Origin: Haloglomus salinum
Lineage (GTDB): Archaea > Halobacteriota > Halobacteria > Halobacteriales > Haloarculaceae
NCBI RefSeq assembly: GCF_024298825.1
Contig: NZ_CP101153.1
Location: forward strand, 1,488,001 to 1,552,000
Length of the DNA: 64,000 nucleotides
Direction: 5' to 3'
How positions within the stretch are numbered: position 1 is the first letter of the stretch; the number at the start of each line of letters is the position of its first letter. The translations under genes were made by a program, and so were the position numbers. The notes beneath the pieces are model-generated. The model saw only the letters and a list, made by a program, of their open reading frames with translations, was not told where the DNA came from and made no database searches. Positions 32,990 to 41,354 of the stretch are shown in pieces.

Positions 32990-34753
32990 GTGCCTCTCGA
33001 GGAGCCGGTTGCCGTCGCCCGCGCGCTCGCCAGCCACGGGTTCAACGCTGACCGCGAGGCGGTCACGCTGCTGGCCAACGCGCCGGACCCGAAGGCCGCT
33101 ATCGCGCACGTCACTGACGGAGCCCCCTCTGGAACCACCCGGCTCACCGCGGCCGATGTCCGACCCGCTATCGAGGCGACGGCCGACGACACTCCCGCCG
33201 GCGGGGGGACCGGGACGGCCGACCGACCGGACACGACCGAGGAGCCTGCGGCGGGCGACCGCGGGGTCACGGCCAGCGATGGCGGCGCTGCAGCCGCCAC
33301 GCCAGCGAACGCTCCCGAGGAGGAGCCGACGGCCGACCTTTCCAGTGGAGGGGACCCGCCCGACGACTCCTCCAGTGGGGGGGGCCCGACCGACGATACC
33401 CTCCACCCCAACCCCTCCGTTTCCACTGGAACTGATACTGGTAGCACCTCCTATTCGACGCCTGAAGAGGAGAAAACAGCCGATACTCCAGTCGAAGCGG
33501 AGGGGTCTAGAGCTGGTGGTCCCGACCCTTCCTTGCGCTCCATCGAAATCAGTGGCGACATCACCGGTCGTTCGACCGGGACCGGCCGGTACGAGGACTT
33601 CGTCGCGGTCTTCCGCGACCGCTACGAGCGGCTGTCGCGCCACCTGAAGGGGCGGGTCAACCACCGCTCGACGGACACGCTCGGGAGCGGTGGCAGCGGG
33701 GGCGGTGAGGCCGGCCTCGTCGGGATGGTCGCGGAGGTCAACTCCACGAAGAGCGGCCACTGGATGATAGACCTGGAGGACCCCCGCGGGACGTTCCCCT
33801 GCCTCGTGATGAAGGACAAGGAGATAGCCGACCACGTCAACGAACTCCTCCTCGACGAGGTCATCGCCGTCGAGGGCTCCGTGAGCGGCGACGGCTCCAT
33901 CCTCTTCGTCGACGACCTCCACTTCCCAGACATCCCCCGGACCTACCGCCCCAATACTGCCGACCGACCCGTCCGCGCGGCGCTCATCTCCGACGTCCAC
34001 GTCGGCAGCCAGGAGTTCCTTGCCGACGCGTGGTCCCGGTTCGCCGACTGGCTCCACACCGAGGAGGCCCACGAGGTCGAGTACCTCTGCATCGCCGGCG
34101 ACATGGTCGAGGGCGTCGGCGTCTACCCGGACCAGGACGAGGAACTCGACATCGTGGATATCTACGACCAGTACGAGGCGTTCGCGGAGTACCTGAAGGA
34201 GGTGCCCGGCGATATGGAGATCATCATGATTCCGGGCAACCACGACGCCGTCCGTCTCGCCGAGCCCCAGCCGGGTTTCGACGACGAACTGCGGGACATC
34301 ATGGACGTCCACGACCCTCGCATCGTCGGGAACCCCGCCACCGTGACCATCGAGGGGGTCAACATCCTGATGTACCACGGCGTCTCGCTGGACGAGGTCA
34401 TCGCCGAACTCCCCGAGGAGAAGGCCTCCTACGACGAGCCCCACAAGCCGATGTACCAGCTGCTGAAGAAGCGCCACGTCGCGCCCCAGTTCGGCGGCCA
34501 CACCCGCCTCGCCCCCGAGGAGAAGGACTACCTCGTGATGGACGAGGTGCCCGACATCTTCCACACTGGCCACGTCCACAAGTTCGGCTACGGCAAGTAC
34601 CGCAACGTCCTCGCGGTCAACACGGGTTGCTGGCAGGCGCAGACGGACTTCCAGCAGTCCGTCAACATCGACCCCGACACGGCGTACGCCCCCATCGTCG
34701 ACCTCCACCGGCTGGACAAGCCGGACCCGATGACCATCTACGACTTCAACTGA
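32990..34753 (+). CDS. polB: PolD DNA polymerase small subunit (DP1, 3'-5' exonuclease)
   Basis: Proofreading subunit of the archaeal replicative polymerase PolD. Residues 1-45 match the DP1 N-terminal domain (VAVARALASHGFNADREAV). A Pro/Ser/Gly/Thr-rich linker runs from about 65 to 180. The OB fold follows (about 245-320, VNSTKSGHWMIDLEDPRGTF). The calcineurin-like nuclease domain has metal motifs LISDVHVGSQEF, CIAGDMVEG, IPGNHDAVR, MYHGVSLDE and TGHVHKFGYG (about 331-530). The start is GTG 32990 (VPLEEPVAVA). The linker DNA holds two ORB-like motifs in inverted order. The stop is followed at once by structured repeat B. Confidence 0.94.
   Translation: MPLEEPVAVARALASHGFNADREAVTLLANAPDPKAAIAHVTDGAPSGTTRLTAADVRPAIEATADDTPAGGGTGTADRPDTTEEPAAGDRGVTASDGGAAAATPANAPEEEPTADLSSGGDPPDDSSSGGGPTDDTLHPNPSVSTGTDTGSTSYSTPEEEKTADTPVEAEGSRAGGPDPSLRSIEISGDITGRSTGTGRYEDFVAVFRDRYERLSRHLKGRVNHRSTDTLGSGGSGGGEAGLVGMVAEVNSTKSGHWMIDLEDPRGTFPCLVMKDKEIADHVNELLLDEVIAVEGSVSGDGSILFVDDLHFPDIPRTYRPNTADRPVRAALISDVHVGSQEFLADAWSRFADWLHTEEAHEVEYLCIAGDMVEGVGVYPDQDEELDIVDIYDQYEAFAEYLKEVPGDMEIIMIPGNHDAVRLAEPQPGFDDELRDIMDVHDPRIVGNPATVTIEGVNILMYHGVSLDEVIAELPEEKASYDEPHKPMYQLLKKRHVAPQFGGHTRLAPEEKDYLVMDEVPDIFHTGHVHKFGYGKYRNVLAVNTGCWQAQTDFQQSVNIDPDTAYAPIVDLHRLDKPDPMTIYDFN
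33410..33507. other. Inverted pair of ORB-like motifs inside polB
   Basis: Minus-strand motif 33410-33432 (GTTCCAGTGGAAACGGAGGG then GTT, continuing into G-rich TGGGGTGGAGGG) and plus-strand motif 33485-33507 (ACTCCAGTCGAAGCGGAGGG then GTC). The pair faces outward around about 50 bases of lower GC. All lies in the low-complexity linker of PolD DP1 (residues about 141-173). Confidence 0.5.
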
Positions 34754-34984
34754 GCTTTTTTGCCGGCTCGGGTACCGCTTGACCGGCGTTCGCGAGAGCG
34801 AAGCTCTCGCGCAGCCCATCAGAACCGCTCCGCGGTTCTGAGGACGGCGCTGCCGCCGGTCTGCGGGTACCACTCGCCGCAAAAAACGTTCAGAAAAAAT
34901 GCTCGCCCTCGACTCGGACCTGCTGGCCTGACGGTCGGCAGGACACTCGCCTCGGGCGAGTGAACCGCGCTCGCGCGGATGCAG
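34752..34984 (+). repeat. Structured repeat B, copy 1 (left border of the low-GC islet)
   Basis: Begins GAGCTTTTTTG directly at the polB stop, then GGCTCGGGTACC, two hairpins (GCGAGAGC/GCTCTCGC; CAGAACCG/CGGTTCTG), CTGCGGGTACCACTCGCCGC, AAAAAACGTTCAGAAAAA, ACTCGGACCTGC, GTCGGCAGGACACTCG, GTGAACCGC and CGCGGATGCAG. The same ordered blocks occur in reverse at 36455-36629. The hairpins differ in sequence while the blocks between them are conserved. The T-run doubles as a terminator for polB. Confidence 0.85.
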
Positions 34985-35158
34985 GACACCTGCTGTCATC
35001 TGTGCCGAGCATTTGCTGAACTCTGGCACCGTCGGAATCCTCAGCGGTTGACAGACCCCGTGTGCTGCATAGAGAGGGTGGGTTCAGCAGAGCAACCCCG
35101 TTGGTTTCGATTACTATTGTCAGAGAATATGCGCCATTTTTCTCGTTTAGGCGTGATG
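34985..35158. other. Low-GC spacer, no gene seen
   Basis: Between repeat B copy 1 and the phosphotransferase end. Base composition is clearly lower in GC than the surrounding genome. A short frame with several Cys residues exists but runs antisense into the phosphotransferase and is not convincing. Confidence 0.45.
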
Positions 35159-36079
35159 CTACGTCCTGAGGTCGTTGAGGATGTTGTGGATTGTCTTCTC
35201 GAACCGCCCTGCTTTCTCTGTCGTTTTGGCCGAGTCATGCTGATTCTGAACATACAGCGACTCGAAGAAGTAGATGAAATTCAAGAGGCCATAGAGTGGA
35301 GCACGTCGGTCGAATTCGTCCGGTAGCGGCCGGACAGATTCGAAGCCTTCGCGGAACGCGTTTCGGGCATCGTCGTTGTCAGGTCCGAACGCAGGTCCCA
35401 CAGTCCGCCAGTAATCATATTCGCTCGGCGCGGCAATCGCGTGCTCGAAATCCAGAAGACAGGCGATTTCTCCATCAATCACAGAAACATGCTCGGGCGT
35501 CGCCCAGCCGTGACAGCAGACTGCTTCACCGGCCCCAGCGAACGCGTCGGGATGTGCCTCCAGATACTCGATGACGAGATCGGCCACGTCGGCGTGTCCG
35601 AACCGGTCGAGCACTGGCCGCCGCCCGCGGACGTAGTCGATGGCTGCCTCGTGCCATTGCTCGTGTCCATCGACCGAGAGTCCATCAGCAGTCGGTTGAA
35701 ACGCGCCGTAACTATCGACTAACGGAGCTGTCTCGTCATGGAGTCGTGCCAATCCTGTTCCGGCGGCGAATGCCCATTTTTCATCTGCAGTCTGCCTATC
35801 GTCCGGTACGGGCGCATCGTCGTGCCACTCGGCAACATAATAGCTTTCTCCGACGTAGAGAACCTCAGGCACCGGAACGCTGGTATTTTTGCCGATGAAT
35901 TTCGTGACCTGCCCTTCCATTGCGGCACGTCCAGTTTGTCCGGTATTTTCCTTGTAGATTGCCCGCCGTCCATCGACAGTCACCTCGTACACCGCGTGTG
36001 GCGGCACGTCGTGAATCTGCTGGATCACACCGTACGTATCGAACTGTGCATTGAGTCTGGTGGCAATTTCCGTCGTCAT
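35159..36079 (-). CDS. Aminoglycoside/choline-kinase-like phosphotransferase
   Basis: 306-residue cytoplasmic protein of the APH superfamily. An N-lobe with the ATP-binding Lys (RRAIYKENTGQ) and the helix Glu (MEGQVTKFIG) is followed by hinge YYVAEWHD. The catalytic loop reads CCHGWATPEHVSV, where HGDxxxxN is usual, so both the catalytic Asp and the Asn are changed; the metal-binding CLLDFEHA motif is kept. The end is aromatic-rich (LYGLLNFIYFFESLY). GC content is well below its neighbours and it sits between inverted repeat B copies, so it was probably acquired. Substrate unknown; resistance function is only one possibility. Confidence 0.8.
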   Translation of the reverse strand: MTTEIATRLNAQFDTYGVIQQIHDVPPHAVYEVTVDGRRAIYKENTGQTGRAAMEGQVTKFIGKNTSVPVPEVLYVGESYYVAEWHDDAPVPDDRQTADEKWAFAAGTGLARLHDETAPLVDSYGAFQPTADGLSVDGHEQWHEAAIDYVRGRRPVLDRFGHADVADLVIEYLEAHPDAFAGAGEAVCCHGWATPEHVSVIDGEIACLLDFEHAIAAPSEYDYWRTVGPAFGPDNDDARNAFREGFESVRPLPDEFDRRAPLYGLLNFIYFFESLYVQNQHDSAKTTEKAGRFEKTIHNILNDLRT

Positions 36080-36082
36080 GGT

Positions 36083-36295
36083 TCAAACGTCACGTGACGG
36101 GTGACAACCGGCCGCCCGTAGCACGGTGCTACGGCTACGACGGTGAGCGGATGTCCTCAAATACTTCTGTAGCTGAACAAAAGCGTTATTACTCGATTCC
36201 GTCGAAAATTCTGCATATAGGTCCTGTACTGACTTATCAAATGTAATCGATCCCGAGGATGATTCTGTGCGCGATGTGCGCCCTGTATTCAGCAC
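36083..36295 (-). CDS. Possible 70-residue protein before the phosphotransferase
   Basis: Frame from GTG 36295 to TGA, ending three bases before the phosphotransferase ATG, a spacing typical of coupled genes. The middle GSITFDKSVQDLYAEFSTES and NNAFVQLQKYLRTSA looks protein-like; the ends are less so. It could be the remnant C-terminus of a decayed gene. No family recognised. Confidence 0.3.
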   Translation of the reverse strand: MLNTGRTSRTESSSGSITFDKSVQDLYAEFSTESSNNAFVQLQKYLRTSAHRRSRSTVLRAAGCHPSRDV

Positions 36296-36454
36296 GGACG
36301 CTCAGAACTGTCACCGGTCCGGAGTGCCGAGGGAAAATGACTAATGTATGTGTGTTGATTTTAGCTTATTTTGCCAATTTTCTATATATGATAAAATATC
36401 GTAAACTTATGGGTTCAGGGTGGATAACAGATGATATGTGGGTGTGTATAAACA
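36296..36454. other. AT-rich spacer of the islet
   Basis: Contains strings such as TTCTATATATGATAAAATATCG, the most AT-rich part of the islet. No coding signal seen. Ends at repeat B copy 2. Confidence 0.5.
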
Positions 36455-36629
36455 CTGCATCCGCGAGCGAAGCGAGCGGTTCACCGGTGCCGGACGAGTG
36501 TCCTGCCGACAACGCCGGCAGGTCCGAGTGAGACTCCGGGATTTTTCTGAACGTTTTTTGCGGCGAGCGGTGCCCGCAGAGCGCCGGCTTCGCCGGCGCA
36601 CAAGGGCACCCGAGCCGTCAAAAAAGCTC
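36455..36629 (-). repeat. Structured repeat B, copy 2 (right border of the low-GC islet)
   Basis: Read on the minus strand it begins at the stop codon of the GNAT-like gene with GAGCTTTTTTGACGGCTCGG, then hairpin GCGCCGGC/GCCGGCGC, CTGCGGGCACCGCTCGCCGC, AAAAAACGTTCAGAAAAA, ACTCGGACCTGCCGGC, GTCGGCAGGACACTCG, GTGAACCGC, hairpin CGCTCGC/GCTCGCGG and GGATGCAG. It is in inverted orientation to copy 1, with the phosphotransferase islet between. Confidence 0.85.
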
Positions 36630-37069
36630 TATTGCTCGACGCGCGTCGGCTCGTGTCGGTAGCGCACCGTCGGCATCCCGTCGAACGTCGGGCCGCGTCC
36701 CTCGTGGTGGAAGCTGGCGGCCTCGGCGATGTCGCGCTTCTCGTCCTCGTTCTCCGCGACGAGCAGTTCGACCGGCATCCCCTCGCCGCGGGCGAACCGG
36801 AGCGGTTCGTCGAGCAGGCGCTCGCAGGCCTCGAGCGTCCCCTCGAACTGGGTGATGTGTACGGCCCCGTTCTGGGCGTCGTAGCTCACGAAGCCGACGA
36901 CCCGACTCGCTTCCCCCTCGAGGTCCAGGTCCTCGCCGTCCTCGTCCGGTGGCTCGGTGGCCACCCGAACCGTCCGGTCGTGGACCAGGTTGCGCATCAC
37001 GTCCGACGGCTGGCCGGTCAACTCGGCGAGCCGGTCGGCGTCGGCTTCGACGGCGTCCCGCACGTCCAT
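36629..37069 (-). CDS. GNAT-like protein
   Basis: 146 residues. The start MDVRDAVEADADRLAELTGQ has the strand-helix pattern of GNAT acetyltransferases, followed by VVGFVSYD (the strand before the acetyl-CoA loop) and VHITQFEGTLEACERLLDEP. The classic Q/RxxGxG/A loop is not obvious, so enzymatic activity is uncertain. GGTTTAACTACC about 25 bases before ATG 37069 is a likely TATA element. Divergent from uvrC. The stop codon is followed at once by repeat B copy 2. Confidence 0.6.
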   Translation of the reverse strand: MDVRDAVEADADRLAELTGQPSDVMRNLVHDRTVRVATEPPDEDGEDLDLEGEASRVVGFVSYDAQNGAVHITQFEGTLEACERLLDEPLRFARGEGMPVELLVAENEDEKRDIAEAASFHHEGRGPTFDGMPTVRYRHEPTRVEQ

Positions 37070-37216
37070 ATCGGGCGGTGGGCGTGCAGGTAGTTAAACC
37101 CCCGCACGGAGGGGCGCAGTCGCGTGGTTTTTCGCCGTCGCGGGTCGTTGCGTCGATTTCGCCCAGCACCTGCAGCCGACACCCACATGTCCGTCCGGGT
37201 CCCAGTTGCGTCCAGC

Positions 37217-38959
37217 ATGGACGCGGCCGCGGTCAGGGAACGCGCCGGGGACCTCCCGGCGAGTCCCGGCGTCTACCAGTTCGAGGATGCTGACGGGACC
37301 GTCCTCTACGTCGGGAAGGCGGTCGACCTGCGGAGCCGGGTCCGGTCGTACGCGGACCCGCGCGGCGAGCGCATCCGGCGGATGGTCGAGCGCGCCGCGC
37401 GCGTGGACACCGCAGTCACGGACACGGAGACGCAGGCGCTCCTGCTGGAAGCGAACCTCATCAAACGCCACCAGCCGCGCTACAACGTCCGGCTGAAGGA
37501 CGACAAGTCCTACCCGCTCGTCCAGCTCACGGGCCATCGGTTCCCCCGCATCGAGGTGACACGGGACCCGGACCCCGACGCGACCGTCTACGGGCCGTAC
37601 ACACAGATGAAGCGTGTCGAGACGGTCGTGAAGGCGCTCCGCGAGACGTACGGCCTGCGTGGCTGTTCGGACCACAAGTTCGAGGGCCGCGACCGGCCCT
37701 GCCTCGATTACGAGCTGGGTCTCTGCACGGCCCCCTGCACGGGGGAGATCGATGAGCCCGGCTACGAGGCCGACACCGCTTCTGTCCGGCGGTTCTTCGA
37801 GGGTGAGACGGGTGTCCTCGCCGACCCGCTCCGGGACGCGATGGAGACCGCCGCGAACGAACAGGAGTTCGAGCGCGCGGCGAACCTCCGGGACCGCCTC
37901 GACGCGGTCGAGGCGTTCCACGGCGGCGGTGGCGAGGCCGTCCACGCCGGCGAACGCGAGGAGCGCGCCGTCGACGTGCTGGGCGTGGCCATCTCCGGCG
38001 GCGACGCGACGGTCGCACGGCTCCACAGCGCCGACGGCAAACTCGTCGACCGGGAGCGCCACTCCCTCGCGGCGCCGGAGGGCGAGGACCGCGTCGCGGC
38101 CGTCCTCTCTGCCTTCCTCACCCAGTACTACGCCGAGCGCGAATTGCCCGACGCACTGTTGCTCTCGGAGCGTCCCGACGACGGCGACGTGACGGCGTGG
38201 CTCGAAGCGGAGGGCGTCGCGGTCCGTGTTCCGGGCGCGGGCCGCGAGGCCACGCTCGTGGACCTCGCGCTGAAGAACGCCCGTACGCGCGACGGTGGTC
38301 GCGACGAACTCGCCGCGCTGCGGGATGCGCTCTCGCTCGACCGCCGCCCCCGCCGTATCGAGGGGTTCGACGTGAGCCACGCGCAGGGAAAGGCGGTCGT
38401 CGGCTCCGACATCACGTTCGTCGACGGCGAGGCCGACAAGAGCGGCTACCGGCGCAAGCGCCTCTCCGACGAGAACGACGACTACGCCAACATGCGCCGG
38501 CTCGTCGTGTGGCGCGCCGAGCGCGCGGTCGAGGGCCGCGACGACCGACCGAACCCGGACCTGCTGCTCATCGACGGCGGCGAGGGACAACTCGGCGCCG
38601 CGCAGGACGCGCTCGCCGAGACGGGCTGGGACGTGCCCGTCGTCGCGCTCGCGAAGGCGGAGGAACTCGTCGTCACGCCCGACGGCGTCCAGCGCTGGCC
38701 GGACGACGCCGCGCACCTCCACGTCCTCCAGCGTGTCCGCGACGAGGCCCACCGCTTCGCCGTCGCGTACCACCAGCAGGTCCGGGACGAGGTGTCGACG
38801 CCGCTGGACGACGTGGCCGGTGTGGGCCCAGAACTCCGCAAGCGCCTGCTCCGGCGGTTCGGCAGCGTCGAGGGGGTGCGCGCCGCCTCGCGCGAGGAAC
38901 TCGCGAGCGTCGAGGGGATCGGGCCGAATACGGCCGAGCGGGTCGACCGGGCGCTGTGA
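37217..38959 (+). CDS. uvrC: Excinuclease ABC subunit C
   Basis: Dual nuclease of bacterial-type nucleotide excision repair, which haloarchaea have in full. GIY-YIG nuclease at the N-terminus ([19 protein letters not shown], residues about 15-95, catalytic Arg in KAVDLRSRV), a Cys cluster ([19 protein letters not shown]), UVR domain binding UvrB ([18 protein letters not shown]), RNase H-like second nuclease ([20 protein letters not shown] and [11 protein letters not shown]), and tandem helix-hairpin-helix at the end ([19 protein letters not shown]). ATG 37217 matches usual starts; ATG 37187 is also in frame. uvrA and uvrB are not in the window. Confidence 0.95.
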   Translation: MDAAAVRERAGDLPASPGVYQFEDADGTVLYVGKAVDLRSRVRSYADPRGERIRRMVERAARVDTAVTDTETQALLLEANLIKRHQPRYNVRLKDDKSYPLVQLTGHRFPRIEVTRDPDPDATVYGPYTQMKRVETVVKALRETYGLRGCSDHKFEGRDRPCLDYELGLCTAPCTGEIDEPGYEADTASVRRFFEGETGVLADPLRDAMETAANEQEFERAANLRDRLDAVEAFHGGGGEAVHAGEREERAVDVLGVAISGGDATVARLHSADGKLVDRERHSLAAPEGEDRVAAVLSAFLTQYYAERELPDALLLSERPDDGDVTAWLEAEGVAVRVPGAGREATLVDLALKNARTRDGGRDELAALRDALSLDRRPRRIEGFDVSHAQGKAVVGSDITFVDGEADKSGYRRKRLSDENDDYANMRRLVVWRAERAVEGRDDRPNPDLLLIDGGEGQLGAAQDALAETGWDVPVVALAKAEELVVTPDGVQRWPDDAAHLHVLQRVRDEAHRFAVAYHQQVRDEVSTPLDDVAGVGPELRKRLLRRFGSVEGVRAASREELASVEGIGPNTAERVDRAL

Positions 38960-38970
38960 GGTGGTCGTTC

Positions 38971-39001
38971 CGCACCCCTCGGCTCGGGGTGCGGTTTTAT
39001 T
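38971..39001 (+). terminator. uvrC terminator hairpin overlapping the next promoter
   Basis: CGCACCCC and GGGGTGCG are perfect arms (38971-38978, 38986-38993), followed by GTTTTATTG. The TTTTATT is 25-30 bases before the next ATG and probably also serves as its TATA box. Confidence 0.6.
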
Positions 39002-39025
39002 GCCCGACGGGACCAACGAGCGTGT

Positions 39026-40285
39026 ATGTCCCGCTCGCGGTCCTCGTCCTCCAACTCGGGCTCCGGCGGTATCTTCTACGAACTCGGCAAACTCACAGCC
39101 GAGGGCTCGGACGGCAACGAGATGCCGGACCCCGGGGACGGCGCGGCGACGCTCGACGAGGGGCCGGGCGCCGGGCGGCTCGTCTACTTCGTCGTCCTCG
39201 CCGCCGTCATCCTCGGGCTGGCGGTCGGCCAGCTGAACATCACGCCCGGGCTCGTCATCGGGCTCGTCGCGCTGTGGATCGTCATCGCGGGCGTCTCCTC
39301 GTCGGTCCAGATCGTGCAGGCCTACGAGAAGCGCGCGCTGACGGTGTTCGGCGCGTTCGAGCGCCTGCTCGACCCCGGTATCCACTTCGTTATCCCGTTC
39401 GTCTCCGACACGTACCAGTTCGACATGCGGACGGAGGCGCTGGACGTGCCGAGCCAGGAGGCCATCACCCGTGACAACTCCCCCGTGCGGGCGGACGCGG
39501 TGGTCTACATCCGCGTGATGAACGCCGAGCGCGCGTTCCTCGAGGTCGACGACTACCGGAACGCCACGCTCAACCTCGCACAGACCACCCTCCGGGCGGT
39601 CATCGGCGACATGGAACTGGACGAGACGCTGAGCCAGCGCGAGCGCATCAACGAGCGCATCCAGGACGAACTCGCCGGCCCGACCGACGAGTGGGGCGTC
39701 CGGGTCGAGGCCGTCGAGGTCCGCGAGGTCAAGCCCTCGCAGGTGGTCCAGGATGCGATGGAGCAGCAGACCGCCGCCGAGCGCCGTCGCCGGGCGATGA
39801 TTCTCGAAGCGCAGGGGGAACGCCGTTCCTCCGTCGAGCGCGCGGAGGGCGAGAAGCAGGCCAACATCATCCGTGCCGAGGGGTCGAAGCAGTCCCAGGT
39901 GCTCGAGGCCCAGGGTGACGCCGTCGCGACCGTCCTCCGGGCCCGCGCGGCCGACTCGATGGGCGAGCGCGCGATCATCGAGAAGGGGATGGAGACCCTC
40001 CAGGGCATCGGCGCGGGCGAGTCGACCACGTTCGTCCTTCCGCAGGAACTGACCTCGCTGGTCGGTCGGTACGGCAAGCACCTCTCCGGGAGCGACGCGG
40101 GCGTCATCGACGTCGGCTCGTCGCTCGAGGGTCGGGAGTTCGACGCCGACGAGCGCGAGATGCTCGGACTGGACGACATCGAGAACCTCGCGGCCGGGTT
40201 GCCGGGCGACGGCGCGAGTACGAACGGCCACGAGGTCGACCTCGAGGACCCCGAGCTCGAGTCCGACCCATCCGTCGACGACTGA
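39026..40285 (+). CDS. SPFH/band 7 (stomatin/prohibitin-like) membrane protein
   Basis: 419 residues. Two close hydrophobic segments (about 52-95: VYFVVLAAVILGLAVGQLNI and VIGLVALWIVIAGVSSSVQI) anchor it. The SPFH domain follows (AYEKRALTVFGAFERLLDPG, VPSQEAITRDNSPVRADAVV, NLAQTTLRAVIGDMELDETL), then a long Ala/Glu/Arg-rich coiled coil (about 250-320) and an acidic tail. The family forms oligomeric membrane scaffolds. No nfeD partner gene is adjacent, unlike many archaeal cases. Confidence 0.9.
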   Translation: MSRSRSSSSNSGSGGIFYELGKLTAEGSDGNEMPDPGDGAATLDEGPGAGRLVYFVVLAAVILGLAVGQLNITPGLVIGLVALWIVIAGVSSSVQIVQAYEKRALTVFGAFERLLDPGIHFVIPFVSDTYQFDMRTEALDVPSQEAITRDNSPVRADAVVYIRVMNAERAFLEVDDYRNATLNLAQTTLRAVIGDMELDETLSQRERINERIQDELAGPTDEWGVRVEAVEVREVKPSQVVQDAMEQQTAAERRRRAMILEAQGERRSSVERAEGEKQANIIRAEGSKQSQVLEAQGDAVATVLRARAADSMGERAIIEKGMETLQGIGAGESTTFVLPQELTSLVGRYGKHLSGSDAGVIDVGSSLEGREFDADEREMLGLDDIENLAAGLPGDGASTNGHEVDLEDPELESDPSVDD

Positions 40286-40340
40286 CCGGGGTCCCGGGCA
40301 CCCGACGCGCTTTTGCCGGCGTCCCCTGTATCGCCGTTCG

Positions 40341-41150
40341 ATGAGAGCGCTGACGCTGGGCCCCGCCGGGACGTACTCGCACCGCGCGACGCGAGCCATC
40401 GCGACCGACGAGGAGATCGAGTTCGCCGAATCCGTGACGGGTATCGTCGAGGGCGTCGCGGGCGGGGAGTTCCAGCGTGGCGTCATCCCCGTCGAGAACA
40501 GCATCGAGGGCTCCGTCTCGGAGTCGATGGACGCGCTGGCCGACCGGAACGTCGCTGTCGTCCGGGAGATAGTCACCCCGATCCGGCATGCGCTGCTCGC
40601 CCAGACCGGCGAGTTCGAGGTCGTCGCCAGCCACGCGCAGGCGCTGGCCCAGTGTCGCGAGTACCTCGACCGGGAGTACCCGAACGCGACCCTGGAGGCC
40701 GTCGCCTCCACCTCGCAGGGTGTCGAGCGCGCTCGTGAGGACGCCAGCGTGGCGGCAATCGGCCACCCGGACAACGGCGGCGATGTCCTGCGCGTGCTGG
40801 CCGAGGACATCCAGGACCAGGACTCCAACACCACTCGGTTCGTCGTCATCGCGCCCCAGTCCGAGCGGAGCGATGCCGGCGGCAAGACCAGCATCGTCGT
40901 CTACCCCGGGAACGACTACCCCGGGCTGCTGCTGGAGCTGCTGGAGTGCTTCGCCGACCGTGACATCAACCTCTCGCGCATCGAGTCCCGGCCCTCGGGC
41001 CAGCGCCTCGGCGACTACGTCTTCCACATCGACTTCAACGCCGGCCTCTACGAGGACCGCGCCCAGGCCGCCCTCGACGAACTGGAGGATATCTGCGGGA
41101 AGGGCTGGGTGAAGGTGCTGGGGTCGTACGACACCGAGCACGCACTGTAG
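40341..41150 (+). CDS. pheA: Prephenate dehydratase
   Basis: Converts prephenate to phenylpyruvate in phenylalanine synthesis. 269 residues: the catalytic domain opens LTLGPAGTYSHRATRA and contains GVIPVENSIEGSVSES, and the substrate loop Thr is in NTTRFVVIAP. The ACT regulatory domain starts at KTSIVVYPGNDYPGLLLELL and has the ESRP motif (LSRIESRPSGQRLGDYVFH), which senses phenylalanine. CTTTTGCC about 28 bases before the ATG is the likely TATA element. The stop is followed by a partial repeat B. Confidence 0.95.
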   Translation: MRALTLGPAGTYSHRATRAIATDEEIEFAESVTGIVEGVAGGEFQRGVIPVENSIEGSVSESMDALADRNVAVVREIVTPIRHALLAQTGEFEVVASHAQALAQCREYLDREYPNATLEAVASTSQGVERAREDASVAAIGHPDNGGDVLRVLAEDIQDQDSNTTRFVVIAPQSERSDAGGKTSIVVYPGNDYPGLLLELLECFADRDINLSRIESRPSGQRLGDYVFHIDFNAGLYEDRAQAALDELEDICGKGWVKVLGSYDTEHAL

Positions 41151-41290
41151 ACGAGCGTTTCGACGGCTCGGGTACCGGCTGGCGGCTCCGCCGTCCGCAG
41201 AACTCGCGGATTTCTGCTGGGCTGCATGAGAGCCCCGCTCGCACGGAGTTCGGGGCCGCCGAGCGGTGACCCGGTGTTCACGGCGTGAAC
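41151..41290 (+). repeat. Partial structured repeat B (copy 3) and inverted repeat
   Basis: Immediately after the pheA stop comes TTTCGACGGCTCGGGTACCG, the opening block of repeat B, with a local hairpin GGCGGCTCCGCCG. The later blocks are absent or changed. At 41276-41290 GTTCACG-G-CGTGAAC is a perfect inverted repeat. Confidence 0.55.
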
Positions 41291-41326
41291 GCCTGAAACC
41301 TCCGTGAACCCCGTTCAGGGAAACGT

Positions 41327-41335
41327 TCAATACGT
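41327..41335 (+). promoter_or_regulatory. Promoter of the Tat lipoprotein gene
   Basis: TTCAATACG about 28 bases before ATG 41355. Two GTTCA/TGAAC pairs lie just upstream (41276-41290 and about 41304-41317), possibly operator sites. Confidence 0.45.
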
Positions 41336-41354
41336 CCAGTCGCTGATAATAGTC

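Noticed and set aside
34979-35326. Cys-containing frame in the islet, possible transposase remnant
   Set aside because: I could not match any transposase motif, and most of it is antisense to the phosphotransferase.
37094-40894. 1266-codon open frame on the minus strand across uvrC and the SPFH gene
   Set aside because: It runs antisense to two recognisable proteins and its translation lacks any domain; a GC-rich antisense artefact.
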